Positions 42,465 through 52,160 are shown, counted from the stretch's first letter. The stretch is 55,979 nt of DNA from Candidatus Heimdallarchaeota archaeon (GCA_019894765.1 JAGXNT010000043.1:1-55979); one strand, 5' to 3'. Notes: generated by a model from the letters alone, not told the origin. Program-made: numbers and translations.

Positions 42465-43100
42465 ATGAAAAATGATTTATCTGATTTATATCGTTTGAAA
42501 AGAAGGGATACTAAAAAAGCTGTTGAGACTTTAATTAGTTCATTTGATTCTGATCCACTAATTAATCACATGTTTCCCAGTGAAGAGTCAAAACAAAATG
42601 AACTACCGCATTATTAACGCTTCATGATATCTTATGGTTTAGCATTTGGAGAAATATATGCAACATCACCAAAGATCGAAGGACTTGCAGTTTGGTATCT
42701 AAGTGACAAATACAAAATGAATTTCTTTAAGCAGATGAGAGCTGGTGGTCTGAGATTATTCATTAAACTTAGTAAAGAGACTACCAAAAGAATATGGCCT
42801 ATGGCTGATTTTTCAAATGGAATACATCATAAACATGGAAACTTCAAGCATTGGTATTTATCTCCTATTGGTGTTGATCCTGAATTTCAAGGCAAAGGAT
42901 ATGGGGGATTATTGATTCGATCAATGCTTAGTCGTATAGACAAAGAGAAGTTACCTTGTTGTTTAGAAACTCAGAATCCGATAAATGTGAAAATCTATAA
43001 GCGATTTGATTTTGAAGTTGTTGCTGAAGAAAAAATACCTGACTCAGAACTTCCTCATTATGTTATGGTGCGACAACCAAAAATAATGCAATCAGATTAA
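42465..43100 (+). pseudogene. GNAT acetyltransferase interrupted by an in-frame TAA
   Basis: The frame opens at ATG 42465 and encodes a first half (RLKRRDTKKAVETLISSFDS and DPLINHMFPSEESKQNELPHY). TAA at 42615-42617 stops it. The same frame continues RFMISYGLAFGEIYATSPKI, the second half of the GNAT domain, with HWYLSPIGVDPEFQGKGYGG (the acetyl-CoA loop) and ETQNPINVKIYKRFDFEVV. One base change in the stop (TAA to TTA) would restore the chain through a Leu. Internal ATG 42624 would give only the C-terminal 158 residues. Options are real decay, a consensus error, or internal restart. The four-base overlap with the aldolase gene's end shows it was once compact. Confidence 0.7.
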
Positions 43101-43750
43101 ACTGTTGAAAATTCATCTACAAATTGCAATCTGAAATCTACTTGTTTTTCTTCTGGGATTTTCTTAATATCTGGAGAGAAATTAGCGAGAACAAAAATTT
43201 TAGCCATTTTTTCTACGAGTTGAGCTGTATTAACACAATACTCCATTGTTTTCCCAACAACAATGGATCCATGATTTGCTAAAATTACTGCATTTTGATT
43301 TCCCATAGCTTGTATCGCATTCTTACCTAATTCTGCTGTTCCCGAAAGGGCATATTTAGCACAAGGAACACTTCCACCAAGAAAAATTAGCATTTCCTCA
43401 AAGATAACTGGGATGCCTTTATGCTGAATTGATAGAGAACTAGTATAAGGAGAATGTGTATGAATTATACAATTAATATTGGGACGTGTTTTATAGAAGA
43501 CTCTGTGAAGATAAGATTCAGAAGAAGGTTTTTTGTTCCCTTCTATAACTTTCCCTGCTAAAGTCAAGTGTACCATATCTTCTGTCATCGGCATTCGATA
43601 ATCATTTCGAGATGGAGTTATTATCATTTCATTTTTGCCTTTTAACCTAGCACTAATATTTCCTTCACCAATATTTACTAACCCTCTTTGGTAAATCTCT
43701 CGAGAAGCCCAGCAGAGTTGTTCCTTAAGTTCCTTAATTTGGTCTTTCAT
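43097..43750 (-). CDS. Class II aldolase/adducin family protein
   Basis: 217 aa, the usual length of fuculose- or ribulose-phosphate aldolases. The chain carries NIGEGNISARLKG, the ITPSRNDYRMP segment, then KPSSESYLHRVFY with the catalytic Glu (in SSE), the metal-site HTHSPYT pair and LANHGSIVVG with the third His. These bind zinc and split sugar phosphates into dihydroxyacetone phosphate and an aldehyde or isomerise/epimerise similar compounds. It is a single gene; it is divergent from the DMT transporter at 43831. The last four bases overlap the broken GNAT gene. Confidence 0.88.
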   Translation of the reverse strand: MKDQIKELKEQLCWASREIYQRGLVNIGEGNISARLKGKNEMIITPSRNDYRMPMTEDMVHLTLAGKVIEGNKKPSSESYLHRVFYKTRPNINCIIHTHSPYTSSLSIQHKGIPVIFEEMLIFLGGSVPCAKYALSGTAELGKNAIQAMGNQNAVILANHGSIVVGKTMEYCVNTAQLVEKMAKIFVLANFSPDIKKIPEEKQVDFRLQFVDEFSTV

Positions 43751-43830
43751 ACTAATTAGAAATATGAGAAACGAAATTTATAAACCTTTGAATATTAACA
43801 CATGAGAACACAAAGTAGGATTCAAAAGAA

Positions 43831-44805
43831 ATGAGTGCAGCATTAACAGCTCTAGCAATTATTTTAGCAATTCTTTCATATTCTATACTTAACATAGGTT
43901 TTGTTCTAGAGAAAAAGGCGGCTGCGACATTACCAAAAATAGAAGAACAATCAACATGGCGGAATCTCAGAAATTTTCTAACTAATAAAACTTGGATGCT
44001 AGGTTTTCTATTAGTTAATGTTCAATGGTTTCTGTTTCTATTTGCAGTTGAATTTGGATCATTATCTTTAGTTACTCCAATGGCTGGTATTGGATTAATT
44101 GTTCTTGTTATTTTTTCCTACTTCTATCTAAAAGAACCAATTACTAAACCAGAGATCTTTGCTTTTTCAGGAATTATTTCAGGAGTTGTTATTTTAGGAG
44201 TAATGAGTTCAGAGAGTGGATCTCCGTTTTCCTTAATTGATATGAACAATATTTTGAAGCAAGTGCCAGCTATTATCTTTGTTGTTTTATTAACAGTTAT
44301 CATGATTGGAATGGTTTTGTTTTCTTTAATAAAACAAATTCCAATAATTGGAGCCCTTTACGGTTTGGCCGCAGGTCTTGCCTCTGGTTTAGGGGTAATC
44401 TTCACAAAAGCTGTAACAAGTGGATTTGATACTAGTAATTTTTGGATAACCTTTGTTGATGCACTAAAGCAATGGGAATGGTGGATTTATTTTGCTCTTC
44501 TTCTTGGTTTTAATATAGCATCAACAGTATTTCTTCAATTAGGATACCAGAAAAGTAAAGCAGTTATAGTTTCCCCATTATTTTCAATGGCAAGTTTGGT
44601 TACTCCAGTAATTGGTGGACTAATTATATTCTCAGAATGGGCATCAAATAGCATTGGAACAATTATAGCTAAATCTATTGCTTTAGTATTAATAACAATC
44701 GGAATTTTACTTCTCTCATTTGCAAGTGCAAAAGAATCTGAAAAATCAGAAGAAAAAACAGAAAAAATGGAAAATAGTGCTGAAATCAAATATACGGAAG
44801 AGTAA
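43831..44805 (+). CDS. DMT-superfamily (EamA/NIPA-like) membrane transporter
   Basis: 324 aa with about nine or ten helices. The two-halved plan of drug/metabolite transporters shows in FLFAVEFGSLSLVTPMAGIG (first half) and STVFLQLGYQKSKAVIVSPL (second half), each the conserved 'a...gs.s.v.pl' turn. The first helix with SYSILNIGFVLEKKAA and the long loop after it recall the NIPA magnesium transporters, but no metal site is known with confidence. The C-terminal tail is acidic and Glu-rich. The start ATG is at 43831, with GTAGGATT upstream. The 3' end overlaps by 20 bases the convergent zinc-ribbon gene. Confidence 0.8.
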   Translation: MSAALTALAIILAILSYSILNIGFVLEKKAAATLPKIEEQSTWRNLRNFLTNKTWMLGFLLVNVQWFLFLFAVEFGSLSLVTPMAGIGLIVLVIFSYFYLKEPITKPEIFAFSGIISGVVILGVMSSESGSPFSLIDMNNILKQVPAIIFVVLLTVIMIGMVLFSLIKQIPIIGALYGLAAGLASGLGVIFTKAVTSGFDTSNFWITFVDALKQWEWWIYFALLLGFNIASTVFLQLGYQKSKAVIVSPLFSMASLVTPVIGGLIIFSEWASNSIGTIIAKSIALVLITIGILLLSFASAKESEKSEEKTEKMENSAEIKYTEE

Positions 44806-45175
44806 ATACTAAAGTCAAAATTATTGCTAGTAAAACACTTAGACCAATAATTGAATAAGAAATTGCTAAACCTATTTTCGCAAAGGTATTTTTCCCTCGT
44901 TTGAGTGAAATATGTCCAATAATTACCGCAACAATATTTGCAATTATTGGGAAAATAAAACAACCAATAATTCCAATATAAATAGAAACCAATCCCAATG
45001 CTTCGCTCTCTTTAATCTCTGGTGATGATCTAGGTGGAGGACTATATGTTGGACTTGGTGTTGAGCTATATTCTTATTCACTTGGTTCTGCAGCAGCACC
45101 ACATGCTCCACAGAATTTTGAATCAGGTAGTATAATACTCCCACAAAAAGAACAGTATCTTTCATTTCTACTCAT
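44786..45175 (-). pseudogene. Zinc-ribbon/DUF4190 membrane protein interrupted by in-frame TAA
   Basis: From ATG 45175 the frame gives a 33-residue zinc ribbon (YCSFCGSIILPDSKFCGACG). TAA follows at 45076-45074. The same frame goes on through a Ser/Pro linker (EYSSTPSPTYSPPPRSSPE) into LGLVSIYIGIIGCFIFPIIA and a second helix near the end, the two-helix DUF4190-type unit. Ribbon, Ser/Pro linker and two helices is a normal architecture for one protein. A single C-to-T change (CAA to TAA, Gln to stop) would explain the break. A separate ribbon peptide and a membrane protein restarting at TTG 44998 are possible but less likely. It overlaps the transporter's end by 20 bases. Confidence 0.65.
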
Positions 45176-45227
45176 TTGAGTTTCTCCAAGAAAGAAATTA
45201 TCAATCCATGTATTTAATTATATGTAA

Positions 45228-46127
45228 TCAATCTCTGAGTATCGGACAAGTCATGCAATGAGGACCTCCTCCTCCTTTGACGAGCTCCGTTCCTTTTATA
45301 GTAATTACTTCTACTCCTCTTTGCTCGAGCTCACGAATGATCCGTCCGTTCCATTCATATGATATTACTTTCCCAGGTTCTATTGCAAAAATATTAGGGC
45401 CAAATGCTGCTGCTTCTTCTCTAGAGATTGATATGCACTCATATCCCTTCTCTCTTAGATAATTCATGAAATAGGTTCGTCGAACACCGTCTTTCTTTAT
45501 TACCGAAATTTCTTTTGCTCCAACAGATGGCTCATGAATGACACAGAGATCATGATTTACAATCATAAACGCTCCGTCTAAATGTACTCGATAATCTGCT
45601 AGTGGTATACTAACAATTTCTTCTATTGCTTTGTCTTGAAATCCTTGTATTATTTGCTGTATTCCAGTATGATTAGATCTTGGACCATAACCAACGGCAA
45701 TAGTATTTTTATCAAAATAGAGAACATCTCCTCCTTCAAGTTTTCCTGGATCGGCAACTTTCATGAAAATAGGAATGTGTCTTTTAAGAGCTTCTTCAGC
45801 AATTATTGGCTCGAGTGCTCTTCCTTCAACAGCCATACTCATAATAATTAAACCCTGATTGCAAACAGAAACAATATCTCGAGTAAACAACATATTGGGG
45901 TATTTCACTTCAGCAATCAAATCTGTAAGTAATACAACATGGACACCATTATTTTGAAGGATCTTCAAGAAATCATCAAATTCTTCTTGAAGACGAGGTA
46001 AATCAGGTATCGTTCTAAACTTATAATAATCTAGTGTTCTACCTGTAATCTTCTTAATCTCATCACCAGGTCTATGCATTAAAACTGTATGTAATTTCCC
46101 TATCTCAGAATTAATACCAAATTTCAT
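45228..46127 (-). CDS. Arginine deiminase-like amidinotransferase
   Basis: 299 aa. The family sites are all there: [12 protein letters not shown] (the Asn/Arg/Asp substrate clamp), [12 protein letters not shown] (Glu-Gly-Gly-Asp), [10 protein letters not shown] with the catalytic His, and [11 protein letters not shown], where the Cys near residue 292 is the nucleophile. The enzyme family contains arginine deiminase, dimethylarginine hydrolase and amidinotransferase; the PHCMTCP ending favours arginine deiminase or a related hydrolase. It would help use arginine for ATP or nitrogen if carbamate kinase exists elsewhere. It sits 22 bases from the SWIM protein, same strand. Confidence 0.85.
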   Translation of the reverse strand: MKFGINSEIGKLHTVLMHRPGDEIKKITGRTLDYYKFRTIPDLPRLQEEFDDFLKILQNNGVHVVLLTDLIAEVKYPNMLFTRDIVSVCNQGLIIMSMAVEGRALEPIIAEEALKRHIPIFMKVADPGKLEGGDVLYFDKNTIAVGYGPRSNHTGIQQIIQGFQDKAIEEIVSIPLADYRVHLDGAFMIVNHDLCVIHEPSVGAKEISVIKKDGVRRTYFMNYLREKGYECISISREEAAAFGPNIFAIEPGKVISYEWNGRIIRELEQRGVEVITIKGTELVKGGGGPHCMTCPILRD

Positions 46128-46149
46128 TTAATCAATCCAACCATATGAA

Positions 46150-47028
46150 TCAATCATTCTCATAAGATAATTTGGTTAGTTTATTATTAACTATTTCACT
46201 CGCCTTTTTATAGCTTAAATTTAGTAATTCGACAAGTTTTGGTTCAGTGAAATCATCAAAATTACTTGTTTCTCTTTCAAGTTTCGTTATTTTTACTATA
46301 TCTGTTAGCTTTACTTTTTTATTCGATTTCCAAAAAGATGCTAAATCAATTCTCTTTTCAACTTGATTGCTGTATCTTGGGATTTTTTCAATTTTTCTTT
46401 TAGACTTGTCTTCTTGTATTGTAATTATTCGTTGATACTGCCTTAGAATCTCTCTAATTTCAATTCTTGACTTCCCACGAATAAATAGTAAATTAAAAGG
46501 ATCATATTCAATGAAATCAGATAAAATGTAAAACACTGCAGCAGTATGTTTACATGGATTTGCCCAATCAGCACAAGTGCAGGAAGTTAAGAGATCATTT
46601 GTATTTTCAGGAAATAATGGATAATTAAATTGTGAGAAAATCTTCTCGAGATCTTCAGGAAACTTGTCTATTAGCAATTTAGAGAAAAGCATTGCATTTT
46701 TCGCCATTTGCTCGAGTATATCTTGCCATGCTTCATCAGTAAGAACTTGTAATTTTATTGTTACTGAATAAGGCTTTATTTTGGTTCCTTGAACTTTAGC
46801 TTGAATAGATCCTCTATCTATGACTAAACTTCTAATTTGACCCTCTCGAGCATAAAAACGACCTTGGACAATTCTTTTATCATTTACAAAAAACTCTAGT
46901 GATTCCAACCATTTCTTAGACCACCATTTATTACCGAATTTTCCTTCAAGATTTTTCGGACGAATCCCATTTTTGACTTTTCTTAACTTAGTCTGAAAAT
47001 GCTTTAATCTGGTATCTAAAGAAGCCAA
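46150..47028 (-). CDS. SWIM zinc-finger protein, partner of SNF2 helicase
   Basis: 292 aa. The SWIM finger CTCADWANPCKHTAAVFY (CxC...CxH) is at about residues 152-169. The N-terminal part holds WSKKWLESLEFFVNDKRIVQ and RGSIQAKVQGTKIKPYSVTI, typical of these partners. SWIM proteins bind nucleic acid or a protein partner and are very often coded with a SNF2 helicase. Here the helicase gene lies only four bases upstream, so the two are one operon and likely one complex. The C-terminus is helical and charged (residues 215-292). Confidence 0.9.
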   Translation of the reverse strand: MASLDTRLKHFQTKLRKVKNGIRPKNLEGKFGNKWWSKKWLESLEFFVNDKRIVQGRFYAREGQIRSLVIDRGSIQAKVQGTKIKPYSVTIKLQVLTDEAWQDILEQMAKNAMLFSKLLIDKFPEDLEKIFSQFNYPLFPENTNDLLTSCTCADWANPCKHTAAVFYILSDFIEYDPFNLLFIRGKSRIEIREILRQYQRIITIQEDKSKRKIEKIPRYSNQVEKRIDLASFWKSNKKVKLTDIVKITKLERETSNFDDFTEPKLVELLNLSYKKASEIVNNKLTKLSYEND

Positions 47029-47032
47029 TTAA

Positions 47033-50000
47033 TCAGTTCCCTCCCATAGTCAATTTACGTAAACTAAGAATTTCTCGTAATTGTTCAGTTGACATTTCTG
47101 TTAACCAAGATTCTCCAGTTCCGATTACACTATCAGCGAGTACTTTCTTTTGTTCTATTAATCGATCAATATTCTCTTCTAAGGTTCCAACACTGATGAA
47201 TTTGTGAACAAAGACATTCTTTTTCTGTCCAATTCTAAAGGCTCTATCTGTTGCTTGGTTTTCTACTGAAGGATTCCACCAGCGATCAAAATGAAAGACA
47301 TGATTTGCTGCTGTAAGATTTAGTCCAACTCCACCCGCTTTTATCGATAGTATGAAAACCTTCGGAGATCCATCTTCTGTACTTTGGAATCTCTTAATAA
47401 ACTCCTCACGTTCTTTCTGAGGGGTTCCACCAAAAAGCAGTAGCACCTCTTGATCTAAAACAACTTGTAAATAATCCTTGAGTAATTGTCCTAATTCAGC
47501 ATATTGAGTGAAAATTAAAGCTTTCTCGTTATTTGCCATTACTTCCGTTAACATTTCAATTAATCGATCCAATTTACCAGAACGGTCCTTCAAGTCCAAT
47601 GTAGACTCATGCATGAATTGAACAGGATGATTACAAATTTGTTTTAATTTGGTTAATGCTGCGAGAATCAAACCTTTCCTTGAAATACCTTCTAATCCAT
47701 TAAGCCTCTTAATCAAATCCTTTACTACTGCTTCATACAAAACACATTGTTCCTCAGTCATTGAGCAGTAGACTTTGAATTCTGTTTTTTCTGGAAGATC
47801 TCTAATGATAGTTGGATCTGTTTTCAACCGTCTAAGGATAAAGGGTTGAACTAATCTAGCAAGTTGTTTTATACTTTGGGTATTCTGTTTAGTTTCAATA
47901 GGAGTAACATATATTTCCTTGAATTTCCTCAAAGATCCAAGATAACCTGGATTAAGTAAATCAAGAATAGACCATAATTCAGTAAGACGATTTTCTATTG
48001 GGGTTCCTGTTAACGCTATTCGGTAATCTCCATTTAATTTCTTTATTTTTCGAGATTGTTTAGTTGAAGGATTCTTAATATTTTGAGCTTCATCAATAAC
48101 AATTGTAGACCAGTTAACTTGTGCGAGGACATCAAAGTCCCTTTGAGCTAGGTTATATGTTGTAATAATTAAATCATAATTAGACGCATTTCCAACAAAT
48201 CGTTCATCTAGAATACGTTTAGATCCATGGTGAATAAGTGTGGTTAGAGAAGGTGCAAAGCGTTGGATTTCTCTAAACCAATTACCAAGAATAGATGTTG
48301 GACAAATAATTAGCGCCGGGGTATTTGTTGGTTTCTCATTCTTCTCCTGAAGAAGATAAGCAATAACTTGAATGGTTTTTCCTAAACCCATATCATCAGC
48401 AAGACAAGCTCCAAAACCATATTGCTTCAAATAGCGTAACCACGAATAACCTTTCTCTTGATATGAACGTAGTGTTCCTACAAAATTATCTGGTGCATTA
48501 AGATTCTCTATTCGGCTTTTCTCTATAACCCTTTGAATTCTATCATTGAAGTCGCCCTTAACAGTCAAATCGAATTTCTTTCTGGCAAGAAAATCCTCAT
48601 TTTCTAACTCAAGTTGAAGGATATCATTCATTCGTAGATTATTGTAATATTCTCTGAAGAATTCCACTGCTTCAGTTAATTCTTCTTGATCTAATTTGAT
48701 CCATTTTCCTCGTAGTTGAACAAATGGAACCTTTAGTTCTGATAGTTTTTCGAACTCCTCAAGTGTTATTTTCATTTCATCGATAACGAATTGCCAATTA
48801 AAATCAATCAATGAATTATACGTAAACAAACTATAGGATTTGTTAGCTGTTGAACCCTCCTCTCCCAAATCTAAAGTTACACCCAATCGGTTATTTGGAT
48901 TCTTCCACCACGAAGGTAGAAAAACTCCGAAATCATTGTCTTCTAATTGAACAGAGTAAACTTCTAGAAATTCCAATGCTTCTCTATCATCTAATTGAAC
49001 CTTACTTGGAAAAGTCGTTTCCAAACTTTCGCTAATCTTAGGAAAAATTGTTGATGCTTCGGCTAAATCCTTTAGTAATCTCTCTTGAGGATCTTCAAAT
49101 TTCTCTTGCAAATAACTTATTGTCCCAGCTTTGCTTTTCCAAACATCATCTGCAGGAATAATGATACTAATATCATCTTGATTCTGCAAATAGAACTCCA
49201 CTCGCCAAGTTCTTTCTCCTTTGTCAGGATCTGGAGGAACTAGCTTAAAGCAAGTTCGAAAATATGTTTCAGGTATTTCTCGAAAAATATTCTTTTGCCA
49301 AGAATTAATTATTCCATTAAAATAAGCGAAATCTTTAGTTGAACATTCAAGCTCAACTTGTGTGGGATTGAATAAAGACTCAAACCAAGCTTCTAATAAT
49401 TCATTGATTCTCTCAGATTCCTCGTTTCTTCTCCTTGGTAAATGAATAGAGAGTTTTTTACGAAGAAAAGAATCAATTGTCTTATTTATGAAAGTTAAAA
49501 CGATATCTTGCGATGTTAAATTCTTACTGAAAAAGGATAAGCAATAGTAAGGCATCGATTTAACAAGTAAGTTAAATGATTGGAGAGTTCTATTAGGGAT
49601 AATTGCTTCCCAAATACCAGTAAAGACAGTTTTCTCAGAATCTTGATTGATTACTTTTGTTGCTGGAAAATAAGAGTTAATAGAAATAATCTCCAAACTA
49701 AATCTAGCAACTTCAGTCCAGAACTTCAGAGAATCACTAAAGACAACTCCTTTAGGAGGGGTTTCTGGGAGAGATAAAAGGAAATCTAAAGCATCATATA
49801 AATCAAGATTTAAAGTATTGACTTGCCAATAATTGAAATCCAAATCTTTTTCATTCTTTAGTTCTTCAGATATTTTGCTAACAGAAATTATTGGATTGTT
49901 TGTTATAGTGGGGAGATTCATTGCAAGCCAATTCGGTCTAAAAGCAAGATTCTCATCTGGGTTTGTAGACATTATTTTTAGTAATTCCAACAATCTGCTA

Positions 50001-50140
50001 AAATTAACAGTATATGGGTGTTTTTTCTCAAGAACATTGATGTTTTTATTCTCCTCTTGGTTGTTTCTCTCGAGTAGATGAGTATTCTCAGCCCAGAGAT
50101 GAAAGTTGTCTGTATCCCATATAGAGTGGAGGATTTCCAA
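47033..50140 (-). CDS. SNF2/SWI2-family DEAD-like helicase
   Basis: 1035 aa. The N-terminal 520 residues are a divergent, partly beta region found before SNF2 cores of this clade. The core starts with LRSYQEKGYSWLRYLKQYG, motif I DDMGLGKTIQVIAY (about residue 590), motif II IDEAQNIKNP (DEAQ in place of DEAH), motif III ALTGTPIENR and motif VI ATDRAFRIGQKKNV. These enzymes slide along double-stranded DNA with ATP and remove or move proteins such as polymerase or nucleoid proteins. Its partner is the SWIM protein. The start is TTG 50140, which lacks a clear ribosome site; an ATG within the first 60 residues is not in a better context. Confidence 0.93.
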   Translation of the reverse strand: MEILHSIWDTDNFHLWAENTHLLERNNQEENKNINVLEKKHPYTVNFSRLLELLKIMSTNPDENLAFRPNWLAMNLPTITNNPIISVSKISEELKNEKDLDFNYWQVNTLNLDLYDALDFLLSLPETPPKGVVFSDSLKFWTEVARFSLEIISINSYFPATKVINQDSEKTVFTGIWEAIIPNRTLQSFNLLVKSMPYYCLSFFSKNLTSQDIVLTFINKTIDSFLRKKLSIHLPRRRNEESERINELLEAWFESLFNPTQVELECSTKDFAYFNGIINSWQKNIFREIPETYFRTCFKLVPPDPDKGERTWRVEFYLQNQDDISIIIPADDVWKSKAGTISYLQEKFEDPQERLLKDLAEASTIFPKISESLETTFPSKVQLDDREALEFLEVYSVQLEDNDFGVFLPSWWKNPNNRLGVTLDLGEEGSTANKSYSLFTYNSLIDFNWQFVIDEMKITLEEFEKLSELKVPFVQLRGKWIKLDQEELTEAVEFFREYYNNLRMNDILQLELENEDFLARKKFDLTVKGDFNDRIQRVIEKSRIENLNAPDNFVGTLRSYQEKGYSWLRYLKQYGFGACLADDMGLGKTIQVIAYLLQEKNEKPTNTPALIICPTSILGNWFREIQRFAPSLTTLIHHGSKRILDERFVGNASNYDLIITTYNLAQRDFDVLAQVNWSTIVIDEAQNIKNPSTKQSRKIKKLNGDYRIALTGTPIENRLTELWSILDLLNPGYLGSLRKFKEIYVTPIETKQNTQSIKQLARLVQPFILRRLKTDPTIIRDLPEKTEFKVYCSMTEEQCVLYEAVVKDLIKRLNGLEGISRKGLILAALTKLKQICNHPVQFMHESTLDLKDRSGKLDRLIEMLTEVMANNEKALIFTQYAELGQLLKDYLQVVLDQEVLLLFGGTPQKEREEFIKRFQSTEDGSPKVFILSIKAGGVGLNLTAANHVFHFDRWWNPSVENQATDRAFRIGQKKNVFVHKFISVGTLEENIDRLIEQKKVLADSVIGTGESWLTEMSTEQLREILSLRKLTMGGN

Positions 50141-50323
50141 GGAGTTACACCCAAATATAGTTTAATTATACAATTATGTATGCTAGTATTACTCTAGAAA
50201 TTATTAAACCGTGGTATGATTGGCATATTGTCTAGCATGTACCTATGAAAAAAAAATAATTCATTTTTATTAAAAGAAAAAGCAAACATATAGTCAATGA
50301 TGTTAGGAATGATAACATGCATA

Positions 50324-50352
50324 ATGTTTTTAAAGAAACCCCTAACTTAGGG
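50324..50352 (+). promoter_or_regulatory. TATA-like box and CCCTAA-C-TTAGGG operator
   Basis: TGTTTTTAAAG (about 50325-50335) is followed by CCCTAA 50340-50345, one base, and TTAGGG 50347-50352, a perfect 6-bp inverted repeat. Transcription should begin near 50356, so the repeat lies just before or at the start, a likely repressor site for the TPR protein gene at 50381. The rest of this 240-base gap holds AT-rich DNA and an imperfect repeat GTTAGGAATGATAAC near 50302-50316. Confidence 0.45.
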
Positions 50353-50380
50353 TAGTTTTTAAGGAAAAGTGATTTGTAAA

Positions 50381-52054
50381 ATGGCAAATGAAAAAAGGAA
50401 TAAAGAAATACTAGATTTGGTTGAAAAACAAAAGAAAACAAGGATTAAGTGGGTTGCTTCTGTTTTAAACATAACTGAGGATTCAATTAGGAAAAGTGCA
50501 GAAGCGCTAAATCTAATTATAGAGGATGACTCTATAATGATTCCTTCGGAAGCTAAAGATGCAATAAAGAGCTTAGACCCAAAAGAACGAATAATCAATG
50601 AAATCATTGCTTCAAGAAATAGTAAAAAATTTGAAATTTTAAAAGAAAAGCAAGAAAAATTTGCTCGAATTATTGCATATACCTTTTCTGGGGATTTTAT
50701 TTCACTTGATGGTCGTGGTGGCTTAAATTTCTTAAATAACATGAAAGAACGTTTACAAAGTGAGTCAATTGAAGTTCTACGAAATTATGTTCCTCTCAAT
50801 ATCTACTATAAGATATACGGTTACCCAGTTGAAAATATATCAATACAAAAACGAGAAAACATAAAGAAAGAAATTATAAAAATAGATGAAAAAATCAAAG
50901 GTTATGCATTTAGGCTTGCTAAATTGGCAATAACAGAAGTCAAAGGTAAAAAAATTTCTGTTTATTTACCTGGTGAAAGAATAAAGTATTACATTGCAGA
51001 TCACTATGAACATATTAATTACTCTTTACAAGTTACTTACAGGTCTGAGATTAGAGAAACTTATTATAGATTATTAGATCAAGAAAAAATCAAGAGTGTA
51101 ACTAGTGAAAAAGGATACTATAAAAATATTGATTTCACAACTTTACTTTATGAAACAGCAATGAATTGGATGCATAGAGGTTATAATCGCAAAGTCTCCT
51201 TATATTTGAGCCTAGTTTTAGAAGAAAATCCAGAATTATATAATGCATATCTGAATCTAGTAAATGTTCATACAAAATTGAAGGAATATAACAAAGCAAA
51301 AGAGGTTTTGGAAAAAGCAAAAACAAAAGATGAAAATAATCCGAAACTTTGGTCTAGCATTGCTTTGATTTATCTATTGGAAGGAAATAGCAAGCAATTT
51401 AATGAATCAATTGAAAAAGCAGAATCAATTGATAAGAAGTTTCCTGAATTATATATTGTAAGAAGTAGGGATTTTCTTTTGAAAAAAAATGTTGAAGAAG
51501 CTCTAAATCAAATAAAAAAAGCACTAGAACTTGATGAAGAATCAATTTATGCAAAAGAACTGCTTATAGATATATATTATGAGAAAAAGGATTTAGATAA
51601 TGCAATTGATGAACTTGTAAAAATCACAAATGAGATAAAAAATCCCTTCTTAATGTTAAAATTAGGCAAAATATATGAAGAGAAAGGGATGGATTCCGAA
51701 GGATTCGAGATCTACAATAAAGCTTTGAAATACCTACCTAGAAATCCTGAATTATTGAAGAGACTTGGAGAGCTCTACTTAAAAATGAATAAATATCAGG
51801 AAGCAGTTAATGCCTTTAACCGTGTTCTAGATGAACAAAAAGATGATTCACAACTAATGTTTAGACTAGGTTTTACTTACAAAATGCTAAAGGATAATGA
51901 ATCTGCTATTCAATTTTTAGAAAATTCACTTAAGATAAATCCAGATAATTCTGAAGGATGGGAGTTATTAGGTGATATATATCAAAAAATTGGGAACCAG
52001 AAAAAAGCTCAAGAATGTCTTAAAAAAGCACAAAGAAAAATGAAGAAATCCTAG
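50381..52054 (+). CDS. TPR protein with N-terminal winged-helix-like and helical part
   Basis: 557 aa from ATG 50381; a GTG four codons earlier (50369) is the alternative. Residues about 10-55 look like a winged helix (IKWVASVLNITEDSIRKSAEALNL). Residues about 60-240 are helical and partly beta (GRGGLNFLNNMKERL, KGKKISVYLPGERIKYYI). From about 255 on there are eight or so tetratricopeptide units (NAYLNLVNVHTKLKEYNKAKEVLE, ESIYAKELLIDIYYEKKDLD and so on) to the end. TPRs bind protein partners; a winged helix would add DNA binding, so a regulator or assembly factor is suggested. It is under a promoter with an inverted-repeat operator. No other partner gene is close. Confidence 0.75.
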   Translation: MANEKRNKEILDLVEKQKKTRIKWVASVLNITEDSIRKSAEALNLIIEDDSIMIPSEAKDAIKSLDPKERIINEIIASRNSKKFEILKEKQEKFARIIAYTFSGDFISLDGRGGLNFLNNMKERLQSESIEVLRNYVPLNIYYKIYGYPVENISIQKRENIKKEIIKIDEKIKGYAFRLAKLAITEVKGKKISVYLPGERIKYYIADHYEHINYSLQVTYRSEIRETYYRLLDQEKIKSVTSEKGYYKNIDFTTLLYETAMNWMHRGYNRKVSLYLSLVLEENPELYNAYLNLVNVHTKLKEYNKAKEVLEKAKTKDENNPKLWSSIALIYLLEGNSKQFNESIEKAESIDKKFPELYIVRSRDFLLKKNVEEALNQIKKALELDEESIYAKELLIDIYYEKKDLDNAIDELVKITNEIKNPFLMLKLGKIYEEKGMDSEGFEIYNKALKYLPRNPELLKRLGELYLKMNKYQEAVNAFNRVLDEQKDDSQLMFRLGFTYKMLKDNESAIQFLENSLKINPDNSEGWELLGDIYQKIGNQKKAQECLKKAQRKMKKS

Positions 52055-52160
52055 TTTTTCTTCAATTCATTTTTTCTATTATAACTTCAACTACAGCTTT
52101 GTTTAGTATTGTCTAATTAATATCAGATGAGAGAGAAAAGAAACTTCGTGTTAATACAGA

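Noticed and set aside
42615..42617. Pyrrolysine-type readthrough for the internal stops
   Set aside because: Pyrrolysine uses TAG. Both internal stops here are TAA, and TAA ends many genes in this window, so codon reassignment is not supported.
44944..45165. Minus-strand 73-aa frame over the zinc-ribbon region
   Set aside because: It runs in another frame of the zinc-ribbon/DUF4190 gene, whose Cys spacing and membrane helices are only seen in the other frame. It is a shadow.
50359..50742. Minus-strand 127-aa Ser/Phe-rich frame at the start of the TPR gene
   Set aside because: It is antisense to the winged-helix part of a well-supported gene, and its Ser/Phe-rich composition is what the reverse of Lys/Glu-rich coding gives.
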